DNA of 64,000 nt from Victivallis sp. Marseille-Q1083 (GTDB lineage Bacteria > Verrucomicrobiota > Lentisphaeria > Victivallales > Victivallaceae). The notes beneath the pieces were generated by a model, which worked only from the letters and a program-made list of their open reading frames with translations, did no database searches and was not told the origin of the DNA. Below, one piece after another: positions 54,718-63,902 of this stretch. Every line of letters begins with the position of its first letter. Position 1 is the stretch's first letter. Location: contig NZ_CAHJXL010000001.1 in NCBI RefSeq assembly GCF_903645315.1, positions 2,406,001-2,470,000 of the forward strand, written 5' to 3'. The position numbers were made by a program, and so were the translations under genes.

Positions 54718-56364
54718 ATGTTTAAGTTCAGGTTGATCAGTTCTCTCGAAAAAGTGTTTTGCGACGAGGCGCTGCAGGCGGAGGAGTTGTGCTGCGGCAC
54801 CGCGCTGCAGGGGGAAATTTACAGTTTTCAGGTGGCCTACTGGACCGACAGTTGGTGTTTGAAGGTGTTGCCGGTGGTCGAATCGCCGCTGGCGGAGGCG
54901 GTCACGGTCCGGGAGGTGAAATCGGTTCCGAGCGAACTGCCGGCCAACGATCCGGAGATTCCGGACGCCGTGTTGCGCCGGACGCCGGGCCTGTATCCGG
55001 ACCTGCTCGATGAAATTGCCGATGGAGTGAAAACGCTGCCGGAGCAGTGGCGGACGTTGTGGGTTTCGGTTGCCGTGCCGGAGAATTGCGCCGGCGGCAA
55101 ATATCCGATCCGGCTGAAACTGGTTCCCGCAGAACCGATGCCCGATCTGCCGGAAGTGCTGGGAGAGGGGAATTTTACGCTGGAAGTAGTGCCGGTGGCG
55201 CTGCCGGAGCAGACGCTGATCCATACCGAATGGTTCCATGCCGATTGTCTTTATACCTATTATCAGGTGCCCTGCTGGAGTGAAAGGCACTGGGAACTGC
55301 TGAAAGCCTATATCCAGTCGGCGGCGGATCACGGCATCAATATGCTGTTGACGCCGCTGTGGACGCAGCCGCTGGATACCGCGGTCGGCGGGGAGCGGCC
55401 GACGGTGCAGTTGCTGAAGATCAGCAAGAAGGGAGACCGCTACCATTTCGACTTCTCGCTGCTGGAGCGCTGGATCGATCTCTGCGAGTCGTGCGGAATC
55501 CGGTACTTCGAAATGTCACACTTGTATACGCAGTGGGGAGCCACCTGCACGCCGAAAATTGTCGTGGAAGTTGATGGCGAGGAACAGAAACTGTTCGGCT
55601 GGCAGGTTTCCGCCCAATCGGTTGAATACCGTCAATTCCTGCAGCAGTTGCTGCCGGAATTGACCGCTTTCCTGCGCGGCAAACAGTTGGAGGGGCGTTG
55701 CTATTTCCATGTTTCCGACGAGCCGAGCGAGGAACATCTGGAGAGCTATCAGCGGTCGGCGGAATTCGTCGCGTCGCTGCTGGATGGCGACTGGCCGATG
55801 ATCGATGCGCTGTCGAGTTTCGAATTCTATGCCAAGGGACTGGTCAAGCTGCCGATTCCGTCGAACGATCACATCGAAGCGTTCGTCGAGCACCAGGTTC
55901 AGCCGTTGTGGACCTATTATTGCGTTGGTCAGCGGGCGGCGGTGCCGAACCGTTTCTATTCGTTCTCCTCGGCCCGCAACCGGATCATGGGAATTTTGAT
56001 GTACCGCTATCAGATCAAAGGGTTCCTGCAGTGGGGATTCAATTTCTGGTATACGCAGTACTCGCTGAAGCAGGATATCGATCCGTTCCGGGAAACCGAT
56101 GCCGGCCGGGCGTTCTGCGGCGGCGATTCCTATCTGGTTTATCCGGGGAAAAACGGTCCGCTCGATTCGATCCGCTACGAAGTGTTCCGGGATGGTTTGC
56201 AGGATATGCGGGCGCTGGAGTTGCTGGAGAAGAAAATCGGCCGGCCGGCGGTGCTGGAGCTGCTGGAAGGCGATCTCGGCTATCAATTGACGATGAAGCG
56301 CTATCCGCGCAGCGCCAGTTGGCTGCTGGAGGTGCGCAACCGCATCAACCGGGCGTTGGCGTAA
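54718..56364 (+). CDS. DUF4091-like putative glycoside hydrolase
   Basis: This 548-residue protein has an N-terminal beta-rich part (about 1-165), a barrel-like middle (HTEWFHADCLYTYYQVPCWS, then HGINMLLTPLWTQPLD and YFHVSDEPSEEHL, with possible catalytic acids in SDEPSEE) and a C-terminal DUF4091-like segment (KGFLQWGFNFWYTQYS, then PLDSIRYEVFRDGLQDMRALELL). It has no signal peptide. Families of this type are common in gut Lentisphaerota and Bacteroidota and are thought to act on glycans. It follows ftsZ by 41 bases with GTAAGGAG before its ATG, and is followed after 12 bases by the secretion-locus 94-aa gene. Confidence 0.75.
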   Translation: MFKFRLISSLEKVFCDEALQAEELCCGTALQGEIYSFQVAYWTDSWCLKVLPVVESPLAEAVTVREVKSVPSELPANDPEIPDAVLRRTPGLYPDLLDEIADGVKTLPEQWRTLWVSVAVPENCAGGKYPIRLKLVPAEPMPDLPEVLGEGNFTLEVVPVALPEQTLIHTEWFHADCLYTYYQVPCWSERHWELLKAYIQSAADHGINMLLTPLWTQPLDTAVGGERPTVQLLKISKKGDRYHFDFSLLERWIDLCESCGIRYFEMSHLYTQWGATCTPKIVVEVDGEEQKLFGWQVSAQSVEYRQFLQQLLPELTAFLRGKQLEGRCYFHVSDEPSEEHLESYQRSAEFVASLLDGDWPMIDALSSFEFYAKGLVKLPIPSNDHIEAFVEHQVQPLWTYYCVGQRAAVPNRFYSFSSARNRIMGILMYRYQIKGFLQWGFNFWYTQYSLKQDIDPFRETDAGRAFCGGDSYLVYPGKNGPLDSIRYEVFRDGLQDMRALELLEKKIGRPAVLELLEGDLGYQLTMKRYPRSASWLLEVRNRINRALA

Positions 56365-56376
56365 AGGAGATTGCTC

Positions 56377-56661
56377 ATGGCTGCCAGACGGGTATTCGTC
56401 GATGGCCTGGAAAAGGTCAGCATGATGGATGGCATGATCCATCTGGATTTTTTCAACTACGTGTCCGGCGCCGACCGGACGCAGCCGTTGAACAAGGAAG
56501 TGACCGAGGAGATGATTCTGTCGACGGCCGGTTTTCGGCGCATTCACGCCGCCGTCGACAAATTGTTTCATCAGTTGCAGCAGGCTGGATTGTTGCCGGG
56601 AGAAAATGAGCCGGCGGCGGAGAAAGGGCAGGAGCCCGCTTCGCCGAATTTTCGGGATTGA
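56377..56661 (+). CDS. 94-residue protein of the type I secretion locus
   Basis: I do not recognise this protein with confidence. It shows DGMIHLDFFNYV, then EVTEEMILSTAGFRRIHAAVDKLFHQLQQAGLL and a charged Pro/Glu tail. The order (short strands, then a segment that reads like a beta strand ending before a helix of leucines) recalls DUF3467-type proteins, but the match is weak. GGAG lies 7 bases before ATG 56377. It is 6 bases upstream of the ABC exporter, so it is probably translated with it and may be a chaperone or adaptor for cargo. Confidence 0.65.
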   Translation: MAARRVFVDGLEKVSMMDGMIHLDFFNYVSGADRTQPLNKEVTEEMILSTAGFRRIHAAVDKLFHQLQQAGLLPGENEPAAEKGQEPASPNFRD

Positions 56662-56667
56662 TCCGGC

Positions 56668-59244
56668 ATGGAAATGACTGACAGCCGTTTGACCGCCGAG
56701 GCGTGCATCCGAGAGATCGTCCGGGTGCTGCCGTCCGGAGTCAATCCGGAGGCGCTGTTCGCCGAATTGCCGTTGGCGGAGCAGCCGCCGCACGAGTGGC
56801 TGTGCACGGTGCTGGAGCGTTTGGATTTCCAGGCGCAGTATCTGGAAGCGGAAGCGCCGGGTGAGTTGTATTTGCAGATCGGCATGCCGGTGATGTTGCA
56901 GTTGGCCAACGGCAACTGGGTGATTTTTCTCGGCTTGCGCTCGCCGTTGCGGCAGGGGGACAGCGAACAGGTGGTGCTGTTCGACCCGTTGACCCAGGCG
57001 GAAAACAAGATGCTCTTTGTCCCGAAAGGGCAGTTCGAGCGCAATTGGCACGGCCGGGCGATCCTGGTCCGGTCCCGCCGCAACGCTTCGTATGCGGCCG
57101 ATGGCCGGCTGACGGCGTTTTATGCGTTTTGCGCGATCGCCCGGCAGTGCGGCGTCGAAGTGGATGTCGCCCGGTTGCGGCATGAGAGCGCCATCGAGAC
57201 GGCGGAGCCGGACTGGCGGGAGTTGCAGGCGATCGCCGGGCGTTACGGCTTGAAGAGCCGGGCGGTGAAATTCGACTGGACGAGGCTGCGCAATTTGCAG
57301 GAAGCTTTTCCCGCTTTGGTGGAAAAGAAGAACGGCCAGTTCGCGGTGCTGTGCGGTTTCCGCGCGGCGGCGGACGGCGAAGTGCAGGCGGCGGTCTGGG
57401 ATCCGGCGCCGCCGCCGGGGGAGACGCCGGGCGTTCATTACTGGAAACAAGCTCAATACGAAGAAGTTTTTGCCGAACGCCAGTTGCTGTTGAAGCGGAC
57501 CTATTCGCTGCTGGATGAGAAGCAGCCGTTCGGGCTCTCCTGGTTTGTGCCGGAGTTCTGGAAGCAGCGCCGGTTGTTCCTGGAGGTGGTGCTGGCGATG
57601 CTGGCGATCAGCGCGATCGGTCTGGTGACGCCGCTGTTTTTCCAGATCGTCGTCGACAAAGTGCTGGTACACGAGAGTTACCGGACGTTGAACGTGCTCG
57701 GCGTCGGCATTGTCGTCGTGCTGCTGTTCAACGCGGTGCTGGAAGGGTTGCGGGATTATTTGCTGCTCTTCTGCACCAATAAGATCGATATCAGGACTGC
57801 GGCGCGGACTTTTCTGCATATGCTGAATTTGCCGGTCGGCTTTTTCGAACAGATGCCGGCCGGGGTGTTGATCAAACACATGCAGCAGACCGATAAAATC
57901 CGCAATTTTCTTTCCGGAAATTTGTTTTTCACGATGATCGAACTGATTTCGCTGGCGGTGTTCATTCCCTTTTTGTTCATTTACAGTTGGCAGTTGACGC
58001 TGGTGGTGCTGGCGTTTTCGCTGATGATGGCGTTGATCATCGCTTGTCTGATCCGGCCGTTCCAGCGGCGTTTGCAGGAGCTCTATCTGGCCGAAGGACA
58101 GCGGCAGAGCATGCTGGTGGAGTCGATCAACGGCATCCGCACGGTGAAATCGCTGGCGCTGGAGCCGGCGCAGATCCGCAAGTGGAACGATACGGCGGCT
58201 TACGCCATCACCCGTTATTTCAACGTCGGCAAGATCTCGATGACCGCCCGGGTGACCAGCCAACTGCTGGAAAAACTGATGGTCGTGGCGATCATCTGGA
58301 TCGGCGCGCTGGCGGTTTTCGACAAGGAAATCACGGTCGGCGCCTTGATTGCCTTTCAGATGCTGGCCGGCCGGGTGACCGGCCCGCTGGTGCGCCTGGT
58401 CGGGCTGGTGCACGAATACCAGCAGACGGCGTTATCGGTGAAAATGCTCGGACAAGTGATGAATGCGCCGCCGGAACAGGTCGGCGGCCGGATCCGGCAG
58501 CCGTTGAAAGGCGAAATTTCCTTCGAAAACGTCACCTTCCAGTATACGCCGGACAGTGTGCCGGCGATCAGGAATTTTTCATTGCGCATCCGGCCCGGCG
58601 AAGTGGTCGGTCTGGTCGGCCGCAGCGGTTCCGGCAAGACGACGCTGACCAAATTGCTGCAGGGGCTCTATCCGCTGCAGCAGGGGTTGATCAAATTCGA
58701 CGGCATTGATTTGCGGGAGATCGACCGGGCTCATTTACGGGCCAACATCGGCGTGGTGCTGCAGGACAACTTCATTTTCAGCGGCACGATCCGCGACAAC
58801 ATCGCGCTGACCAAGAAAGATGCGTCGATGGAGGAGATCATCTACGTGTCGCGCCTGGCCGGTGCCGAGGAATTCATCCAGAAACTGGGCAGAGGCTATG
58901 ATTCGGTGCTGGAAGAAAATGGCGCCAACCTGTCCGGCGGCCAGCGGCAGCGGCTGGCGATCGCCCGCGCTTTGCTGCCCAATCCGCGCATTTTGATTTT
59001 CGACGAGGCGACCAGCGCGCTGGACCCGGAGAGCGAAGAGTTGATCCGGGCGAACCTGCGGATGATCTGCCGGGAGCGGACGGTGATCATCGTTTCGCAC
59101 CGGCTGTCGATGGTGATGGGGGCGGACAATATCGTCATTCTCGACGGCGGCGAACTGCGCGATGCCGGAACGCACCGGCAATTGCTGCAGCGGGAAGGCA
59201 TCTATCATGACTTTTGGGTGCAGCAGCAGGGAGGGATGGCTTGA
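56668..59244 (+). CDS. HlyB-like type I secretion ABC exporter with C39-like domains
   Basis: This 858-residue protein has two N-terminal peptidase-C39-like segments (about 1-130 and 140-265), then six transmembrane helices (about 295-570) and an ABC ATPase (Walker A GRSGSGKTT, signature LSGGQRQR, Walker B ILIFDEAT, switch VSHRLS). In C39 proteases a catalytic Cys follows Gln near the start and a His follows Gly before a hydrophobic strand. Here the matching positions read FYAFCAIARQCGV and KNGQFAVLCG, with His replaced by Gln, so the domain should not cleave. Such C39-like domains in HlyB bind uncleaved cargo. The HlyD-like gene follows after 2 bases. Confidence 0.88.
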   Translation: MEMTDSRLTAEACIREIVRVLPSGVNPEALFAELPLAEQPPHEWLCTVLERLDFQAQYLEAEAPGELYLQIGMPVMLQLANGNWVIFLGLRSPLRQGDSEQVVLFDPLTQAENKMLFVPKGQFERNWHGRAILVRSRRNASYAADGRLTAFYAFCAIARQCGVEVDVARLRHESAIETAEPDWRELQAIAGRYGLKSRAVKFDWTRLRNLQEAFPALVEKKNGQFAVLCGFRAAADGEVQAAVWDPAPPPGETPGVHYWKQAQYEEVFAERQLLLKRTYSLLDEKQPFGLSWFVPEFWKQRRLFLEVVLAMLAISAIGLVTPLFFQIVVDKVLVHESYRTLNVLGVGIVVVLLFNAVLEGLRDYLLLFCTNKIDIRTAARTFLHMLNLPVGFFEQMPAGVLIKHMQQTDKIRNFLSGNLFFTMIELISLAVFIPFLFIYSWQLTLVVLAFSLMMALIIACLIRPFQRRLQELYLAEGQRQSMLVESINGIRTVKSLALEPAQIRKWNDTAAYAITRYFNVGKISMTARVTSQLLEKLMVVAIIWIGALAVFDKEITVGALIAFQMLAGRVTGPLVRLVGLVHEYQQTALSVKMLGQVMNAPPEQVGGRIRQPLKGEISFENVTFQYTPDSVPAIRNFSLRIRPGEVVGLVGRSGSGKTTLTKLLQGLYPLQQGLIKFDGIDLREIDRAHLRANIGVVLQDNFIFSGTIRDNIALTKKDASMEEIIYVSRLAGAEEFIQKLGRGYDSVLEENGANLSGGQRQRLAIARALLPNPRILIFDEATSALDPESEELIRANLRMICRERTVIIVSHRLSMVMGADNIVILDGGELRDAGTHRQLLQREGIYHDFWVQQQGGMA

Positions 59245-59246
59245 GC

Positions 59247-60575
59247 ATGACGAAGAAACCGAAAATTCCGGCGGCGGCGCTGGAATTTCAATCCGACGCA
59301 CTGGAGCTGGAGCAGCGGCCGGCGCCGTGGTATTCCCGGCTGACCTTGTATGTCATTTTGCTGCTGTTCGTCCTGGCGGTCGTCTGGGCCAGCGTCTTCA
59401 AAGTGGACAAGATCGTCATGGCCGAAGGCAAATTGACGACCTTGCGGCCGAATATCGTCATGAAACCGCTGGAACGCACGGTGATCAGGGAGATCAATGT
59501 GGTCGCCGGCCAGTTCGTTCATGAGAACGATGTGCTGATCACCTTCGATCCGACCTTCAACCAGGCGGAGGAAGAGCGGCTGCAGGAGCAGTTGAAGAGT
59601 CTGACCATGGAGACCGAACGGCTCAAGGCGGAGGCCGCCGGCCGGGAGTTTCAGGTGGACGGGGCCGCCGCCGATTGGGATTACAAGCAGCAGCGGCTGA
59701 TTTTCGATGAACGTAATTTGTATTACCGGGCCCGGCTGGATTATTTCGAACAGAATCTTCAGCGCATCGACGCCGGATTGCATACCCGCCGGCAGAGTCT
59801 GAGTAAGCAGCGGGAACGGCTGGAGAAACTGCAGGAGATCGAAGACATGTTGACGACGCTGCACGAGCAGGGCAGTGTATCGCTGAAGCAGCTGCTGGAA
59901 ACCCAGTTGTCGCGGTTGCAGATGGAGGGGGAGGTCGACCGGCTGGAAAATCAACTGCAGGAAGCCGAACATGAACGGTCGTCGGTCGGCTCGGAACGGG
60001 ATTCTTTTATCAAGGATTACCAGCGTCAGACGGTTGAATCGCTGGTCGAGGTCGAGCGCAACCGGCAGGCGGCGGAAAAACAGTTGGAAAAAGCCCGGCG
60101 GCTGAGCTCGCTGGTGGTTTTGCGGGCGCCTTGCGATGCGATCGTCCATGAGATCGCCGCCTTTTCGGAGGGGTCGGCGGTCCGGGAGGCGGAATCGTTG
60201 ATTACGTTGGTGCCGGTGAGCGACGTTGAAGTCGAAGCGAACATCGACCCGCGGGATATCGGCCTGGTCAAATGCGGTGATGAAGCCAGGATCAAGCTGG
60301 ACCCGTTTCCGTTTCAGCGGTTCGGCACGCTGACCGGTCGGGTCAGGCTGATTTCCGAGGATACCTTTCAGGAGCAGTTGGGCAACGGCGCGACCCGCAA
60401 TTATTACCGGGCCCGGCTGACGGTGGAGGGCCGGTTGTCCCAGGTGCCGGAGAATTTCCGGCTGCAGCCGGGGATGCGGCTGACCGCCGAGATCAAGGTC
60501 GGTGAACGGCGGCTCATCGAATATCTGATTCATCCGCTGATCAAGGCGCTGGATGAATCGGTGCGGGAACCGTAA
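59247..60575 (+). CDS. HlyD-family membrane fusion protein
   Basis: This 442-residue protein has a short cytoplasmic start, one transmembrane helix (about 33-55, LTLYVILLLFVLAVVWASVF), a first lipoyl half (GKLTTLRPNIVMKPLERTVI, then GQFVHENDVLITFD), a long coiled-coil hairpin (about 110-290), a second lipoyl half (LRAPCDAIVHEIAAFSEG) and a beta-barrel plus C-terminal domain. It bridges the inner-membrane exporter to a TolC-like duct. No tolC gene is in the window, so an outer-membrane partner must be encoded elsewhere. GGGAGGGA precedes ATG 59247. Confidence 0.92.
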   Translation: MTKKPKIPAAALEFQSDALELEQRPAPWYSRLTLYVILLLFVLAVVWASVFKVDKIVMAEGKLTTLRPNIVMKPLERTVIREINVVAGQFVHENDVLITFDPTFNQAEEERLQEQLKSLTMETERLKAEAAGREFQVDGAAADWDYKQQRLIFDERNLYYRARLDYFEQNLQRIDAGLHTRRQSLSKQRERLEKLQEIEDMLTTLHEQGSVSLKQLLETQLSRLQMEGEVDRLENQLQEAEHERSSVGSERDSFIKDYQRQTVESLVEVERNRQAAEKQLEKARRLSSLVVLRAPCDAIVHEIAAFSEGSAVREAESLITLVPVSDVEVEANIDPRDIGLVKCGDEARIKLDPFPFQRFGTLTGRVRLISEDTFQEQLGNGATRNYYRARLTVEGRLSQVPENFRLQPGMRLTAEIKVGERRLIEYLIHPLIKALDESVREP

Positions 60576-60619
60576 GCGGAAAATTTGGGTAAAAAAACAT
60601 TTTTTGGCGAATTTTGCTA

Positions 60620-60648
60620 TTGCATTTTTGTTTTGAGGTGCTTATAAT
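60620..60648 (+). promoter_or_regulatory. Promoter of the secreted-protease gene
   Basis: TTGCAT and a consensus TATAAT (60643-60648) are separated by exactly 17 bases, 68 bases before the ATG. The cargo can therefore be expressed more strongly than the exporter. Confidence 0.7.
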
Positions 60649-60715
60649 TATACGGATGGATTTTTGACGATTCCAATAGAGCCGTCGTACTGCGGCTGAA
60701 TTAGGAGATGGAACA

Positions 60716-63058
60716 ATGGCTAGAGATGAAGGAATGGAGCAGGCGAACTGGACCGATGCCGGCGCGGACGGCGTGGTGTTGGACATGTTCCCGCAGGAGA
60801 CTTCGGCCGGCAGGGTGGTCTTGTCGGGGTTGGGGGAAGATCAGTTGGAATGGGTGATCATGGCGGACGGCCGGGTTGCCGACGCGATGGCGGAAAGACA
60901 ATCGAGCCGGCGGGCGATGGCGGCGCTGCGAAGTGCGTCGGCTGCGGCGATTTCCGAGCTTTCCTTCAGCGGAGTCAATCAGGTGACGGCATTGTTGCGC
61001 AGTTATTCGGCCGGCCAGGCGACGGCGGCAATGACGTTGAATGCCGCTGCGGCCGGCAATTCGGCGGCGCTGTCCAGCCTGACGGCGCCGGGCGTCAAGT
61101 CGAACGCCGTGGTAATGCCGGATGATTACGATAGCGAAGGCAGAGATGACAACTGGTGGACGCGGGCGACGGATCTTTACGTGTCCGAACTCGGCCAGGA
61201 GCATACGATTCATGTCGGCGGCGATATCGACTGGGTGAAATTCACGCCGGATACCATCGGCCGTTATTCGATTCAGACCACCGGTACGCTGTCGGATATG
61301 CAATTCACGGTTTATTCCCTGACCGGGGCTGGTGAGTTGAACGAGATTGCGACGGTGAAGGGCGATAAATTGGGCGGTCCGGAATATTCCGAATTTTTAC
61401 GGGCCGGCATGACTTATTATATCAAAGTTTCGGCGCTCGATCCGGATAAGACGGTAAAAAATTACCAGATTCGGGTATCGGCCAGCGATGGCGCCTATGA
61501 TCAATATGAAGTAGGCGGCGGCGACGGCAAGGCGAAAGGCAACGACAACTTGTGGACGCAGGCGACGGCGTTGTCGGTCGGCGAAGTGCAGCTGCACAGC
61601 ATTCATCTGAACGGCGACATCGACTGGGTGAAAATTGCCGCGAACGGTCTGCAGACGATCAGTCTGGATGCCTCGGATGACATGAAATTGACTTTTTATG
61701 AGCTGACGAAATCCGGTTTGGTGGAAATCAGCCGATTGGCCGGGAATCATGGCGGCATTGCTTATGAATTCAGTTCGGCGAAGACCTATTACGTATCGGC
61801 GGAGAAGAATGGCTCCGGTACGGTGCAGGCTTATGAATTGAGCCTGGTCAACGGCAATCCGGGCTACATCCGGGTCGACCAGTATGAAAACGACAACACC
61901 AAAGAACAGGCGACGACGCTGACGGTGAAGGAAAGCCAGCAGCACACCCTGCACGATTCCGGCGATGTCGACTGGATGACGTTCTCGCTGACCGATACCG
62001 GATACGGTGAAATCACGCTTTCGGCCACCGAACGGCTCGCGGCGAAGCTCTATCAGGTCGTTGACGGCAACCTGATGGAAGTGAGCAGCCAGACCGGGAC
62101 GAACATCACCATCACGACGGAAGCGGCCCCGGGCACGACATATTACTTGCAGACCGAAACGGTTGACGGAACGCCGGTCAACAGTTACGACGTCAATTTG
62201 TCGGTTACACCGCCGAGCCAGAATTACGTCGTGTTGTTCAGCGGCGGATGTGATATGTACAATAATCGTATTGATTATTATACGACCGTTCGTGAGATGT
62301 ATAACACCATGCTTAATGTTTATAATGTTCCGGCGGAGAACATTTTCGTTGTTTATGCCGATGGTACCGATCCGGGGGGTGATTGTTTTGATCCCTTTAC
62401 TGAGAGGGTGTTTAACTCCGATATGACATATGCGACGAGCAAGGGGTCGCAAGTATTGGCCGCCAGCCGAAATAATTTGAAAAATGTTTTCAGTCAAATT
62501 AGTAGTGTAATTACTGAAAATGACAACTTTCTCTTTTATGCTTATGATCATGGCGGAGGGGAAGAAGATCCTTCCATAAAAGGAGAAGAAGTTCTTTGTG
62601 GTTGGTATTATCCCGATTTGTCGACGGGTACCTATGGTGAGATGAATGATATTACCGGTGTTGAATTTGCCCAATGGTCAGAGTCGATAAACGCGAAGGC
62701 TGCTACGTTGACTTATATGTTTAGTGAATGTTTTTCTGGGGGAATGTTGCAGGCGTTGCCGGAGCAGGACAATTTGTTTGGCATGTCTGCCGCCAATCAT
62801 TTTGAATCTTCCTGGAGTAGTTTCGGCCCGAACGGGGAATTCGCCAGTTGCCACAGTTTTGCCAGTGAAATTGTCCGGGCATTTCTTAATGGTTATACCA
62901 GTACTTATGATGTATACAACTATGTCATAAATAACGGCGATTTTGCTTGTCGCAACGTTTACGAGCCAAATGGCACCTGCGTGGAAGGTCATCCCGATGG
63001 AGGGTTCGAGCATCCATGGATGCTAGGGAGCAATCATCAGATATTGGCGCAAGTGTAA
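60716..63058 (+). CDS. Secreted PPC-repeat protein with clan-CD cysteine protease domain
   Basis: This 780-residue protein has no signal peptide. An Ala-rich N-terminal region (1-130) may be a propeptide or export leader. Three PPC-like beta-sandwiches follow, each with a GDxDW core (D170, D301, D417). The C-terminal 270 residues match clan-CD peptidases: NYVVLFSGGCDMYNN opening strand, YNVPAENIFVVYADG, catalytic His in FYAYDHGGG (H612) and catalytic Cys in MFSECFSGG (C672), most like legumain (C13) or gingipain-type folds. No RTX glycine repeats occur. It follows the HlyB/HlyD-type genes, has its own promoter and ends at a strong terminator, so it is the probable exporter cargo. Confidence 0.82.
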   Translation: MARDEGMEQANWTDAGADGVVLDMFPQETSAGRVVLSGLGEDQLEWVIMADGRVADAMAERQSSRRAMAALRSASAAAISELSFSGVNQVTALLRSYSAGQATAAMTLNAAAAGNSAALSSLTAPGVKSNAVVMPDDYDSEGRDDNWWTRATDLYVSELGQEHTIHVGGDIDWVKFTPDTIGRYSIQTTGTLSDMQFTVYSLTGAGELNEIATVKGDKLGGPEYSEFLRAGMTYYIKVSALDPDKTVKNYQIRVSASDGAYDQYEVGGGDGKAKGNDNLWTQATALSVGEVQLHSIHLNGDIDWVKIAANGLQTISLDASDDMKLTFYELTKSGLVEISRLAGNHGGIAYEFSSAKTYYVSAEKNGSGTVQAYELSLVNGNPGYIRVDQYENDNTKEQATTLTVKESQQHTLHDSGDVDWMTFSLTDTGYGEITLSATERLAAKLYQVVDGNLMEVSSQTGTNITITTEAAPGTTYYLQTETVDGTPVNSYDVNLSVTPPSQNYVVLFSGGCDMYNNRIDYYTTVREMYNTMLNVYNVPAENIFVVYADGTDPGGDCFDPFTERVFNSDMTYATSKGSQVLAASRNNLKNVFSQISSVITENDNFLFYAYDHGGGEEDPSIKGEEVLCGWYYPDLSTGTYGEMNDITGVEFAQWSESINAKAATLTYMFSECFSGGMLQALPEQDNLFGMSAANHFESSWSSFGPNGEFASCHSFASEIVRAFLNGYTSTYDVYNYVINNGDFACRNVYEPNGTCVEGHPDGGFEHPWMLGSNHQILAQV

Positions 63059-63072
63059 AAGCATTCCGTATG

Positions 63073-63106
63073 AAGGGTCCGGAGCACAATCCGGACCCTT
63101 TTTTAT
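63073..63106 (+). terminator. Intrinsic terminator after the protease gene
   Basis: An 11-bp stem (AAGGGTCCGGA with TCCGGACCCTT) with a 6-base loop is followed by a T-run. Confidence 0.9.
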
Positions 63107-63208
63107 TGATTAGATAGATAAAAAGCGATTTATATCATTTCGCTTTCAAATGCAGATATTGCTTAAAAGTGATGCTATCTTATCGGTAACCGAAATAGGG
63201 GATTACTG

Positions 63209-63385
63209 ATGATACAGCCGCATTTAACCGTAGAAGAAATATCCTTCCTCTGCCCGGATACAGGAGACCGGTGTTCGCTGATCATGCCATATTCAAATAC
63301 GGACTGCATGCAGATTTTTCTGGATGAATTTGCCAGGCAACGAGCCGGAAAACCAACCTTGATCATCTTGATTGGTAATTGGAAG
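63209..63385 (+). pseudogene. IS630-family transposase remnant
   Basis: The frame reads PDTGDRCSLIMPYSNTDCM, then QIFLDEFARQRAGKPTLIILIGNWK, which resembles the stretch of IS630 DDE transposases before the second aspartate. Everything before and after is missing, and the DGAGWH position has decayed to IGNWK. It is a relic of about 58 codons. It abuts the end of the convergent TIGR04076-like gene. Confidence 0.5.
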
Positions 63386-63721
63386 TTACTCATCTTTTGG
63401 TCTAGGACCATTTGGCAGAGGTTTTCCATTTTTATCTCGATTAATAGGAGTTGCTTTAAGATGAAATTGTATACATCCATCAGCGCATGGTATATTCATT
63501 TCATATTTTTCTTTTTCACCTCTATATGTAAAATCACCACCACATCGGATAACTTCACACCATGTGTATACTTTTATCATTGTTTTAGGGCACATTCCAG
63601 CAGGACATTCATATGAAAAGACAAATTTATCTCCTTTTTCTAATCCAAGCCGACAGTGTCCTGCTTTTCCCGCTATTGCTGTTAATTCAAATTGCCAATC
63701 TTCAGTACACCATTTTTGCAT
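63386..63721 (-). CDS. TIGR04076-like small cysteine-rich protein
   Basis: This 111-residue protein resembles TIGR04076: AGHCRLGLEKGDKFVFSYECPAGMCPKTMIKVY, then IRCGG and a late NIPCADGCIQFHLKA. The repeated cysteines could bind metal. The function of the family is not known. GGAGG lies 8 bases before ATG 63721; an in-frame ATG 15 bases upstream lacks such a site. Base composition is AT-rich compared with the rest of the window, and it sits next to a transposase remnant, both of which suggest transfer. Confidence 0.75.
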   Translation of the reverse strand: MQKWCTEDWQFELTAIAGKAGHCRLGLEKGDKFVFSYECPAGMCPKTMIKVYTWCEVIRCGGDFTYRGEKEKYEMNIPCADGCIQFHLKATPINRDKNGKPLPNGPRPKDE

Positions 63722-63853
63722 ATTGATAACCTCCAACGTTAATACGAATAATCTGCTGAATAAATTTTGATTTTATATGTTTGTATTATAATACGCATAT
63801 ATGAATTTTCCTATCATTATTCCTGCGTTTGTACAAAGTAGCAAAGCCATTCA

Positions 63854-63902
63854 CACTCGTCAACGGTCGAGATGAACGGGCTTCGTCCGCCGTTGACAAG
63901 TG
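63854..63902. repeat. 13-bp inverted repeat at the window edge
   Basis: CACTCGTCAACGG and CCGTTGACAAGTG pair at 12 of 13 positions around a 23-base loop. The bases from here to 64000 hold no gene and show further short stems (for example around GCGAAAGCACTCGC), so an RNA element or mobile-element end cut by the edge is possible. Confidence 0.35.

Noticed and set aside
55516-58413. Minus-strand open frame of about 965 codons
   Set aside because: It is antisense to the DUF4091-like and ABC exporter genes, whose motifs are unmistakable on the plus strand.
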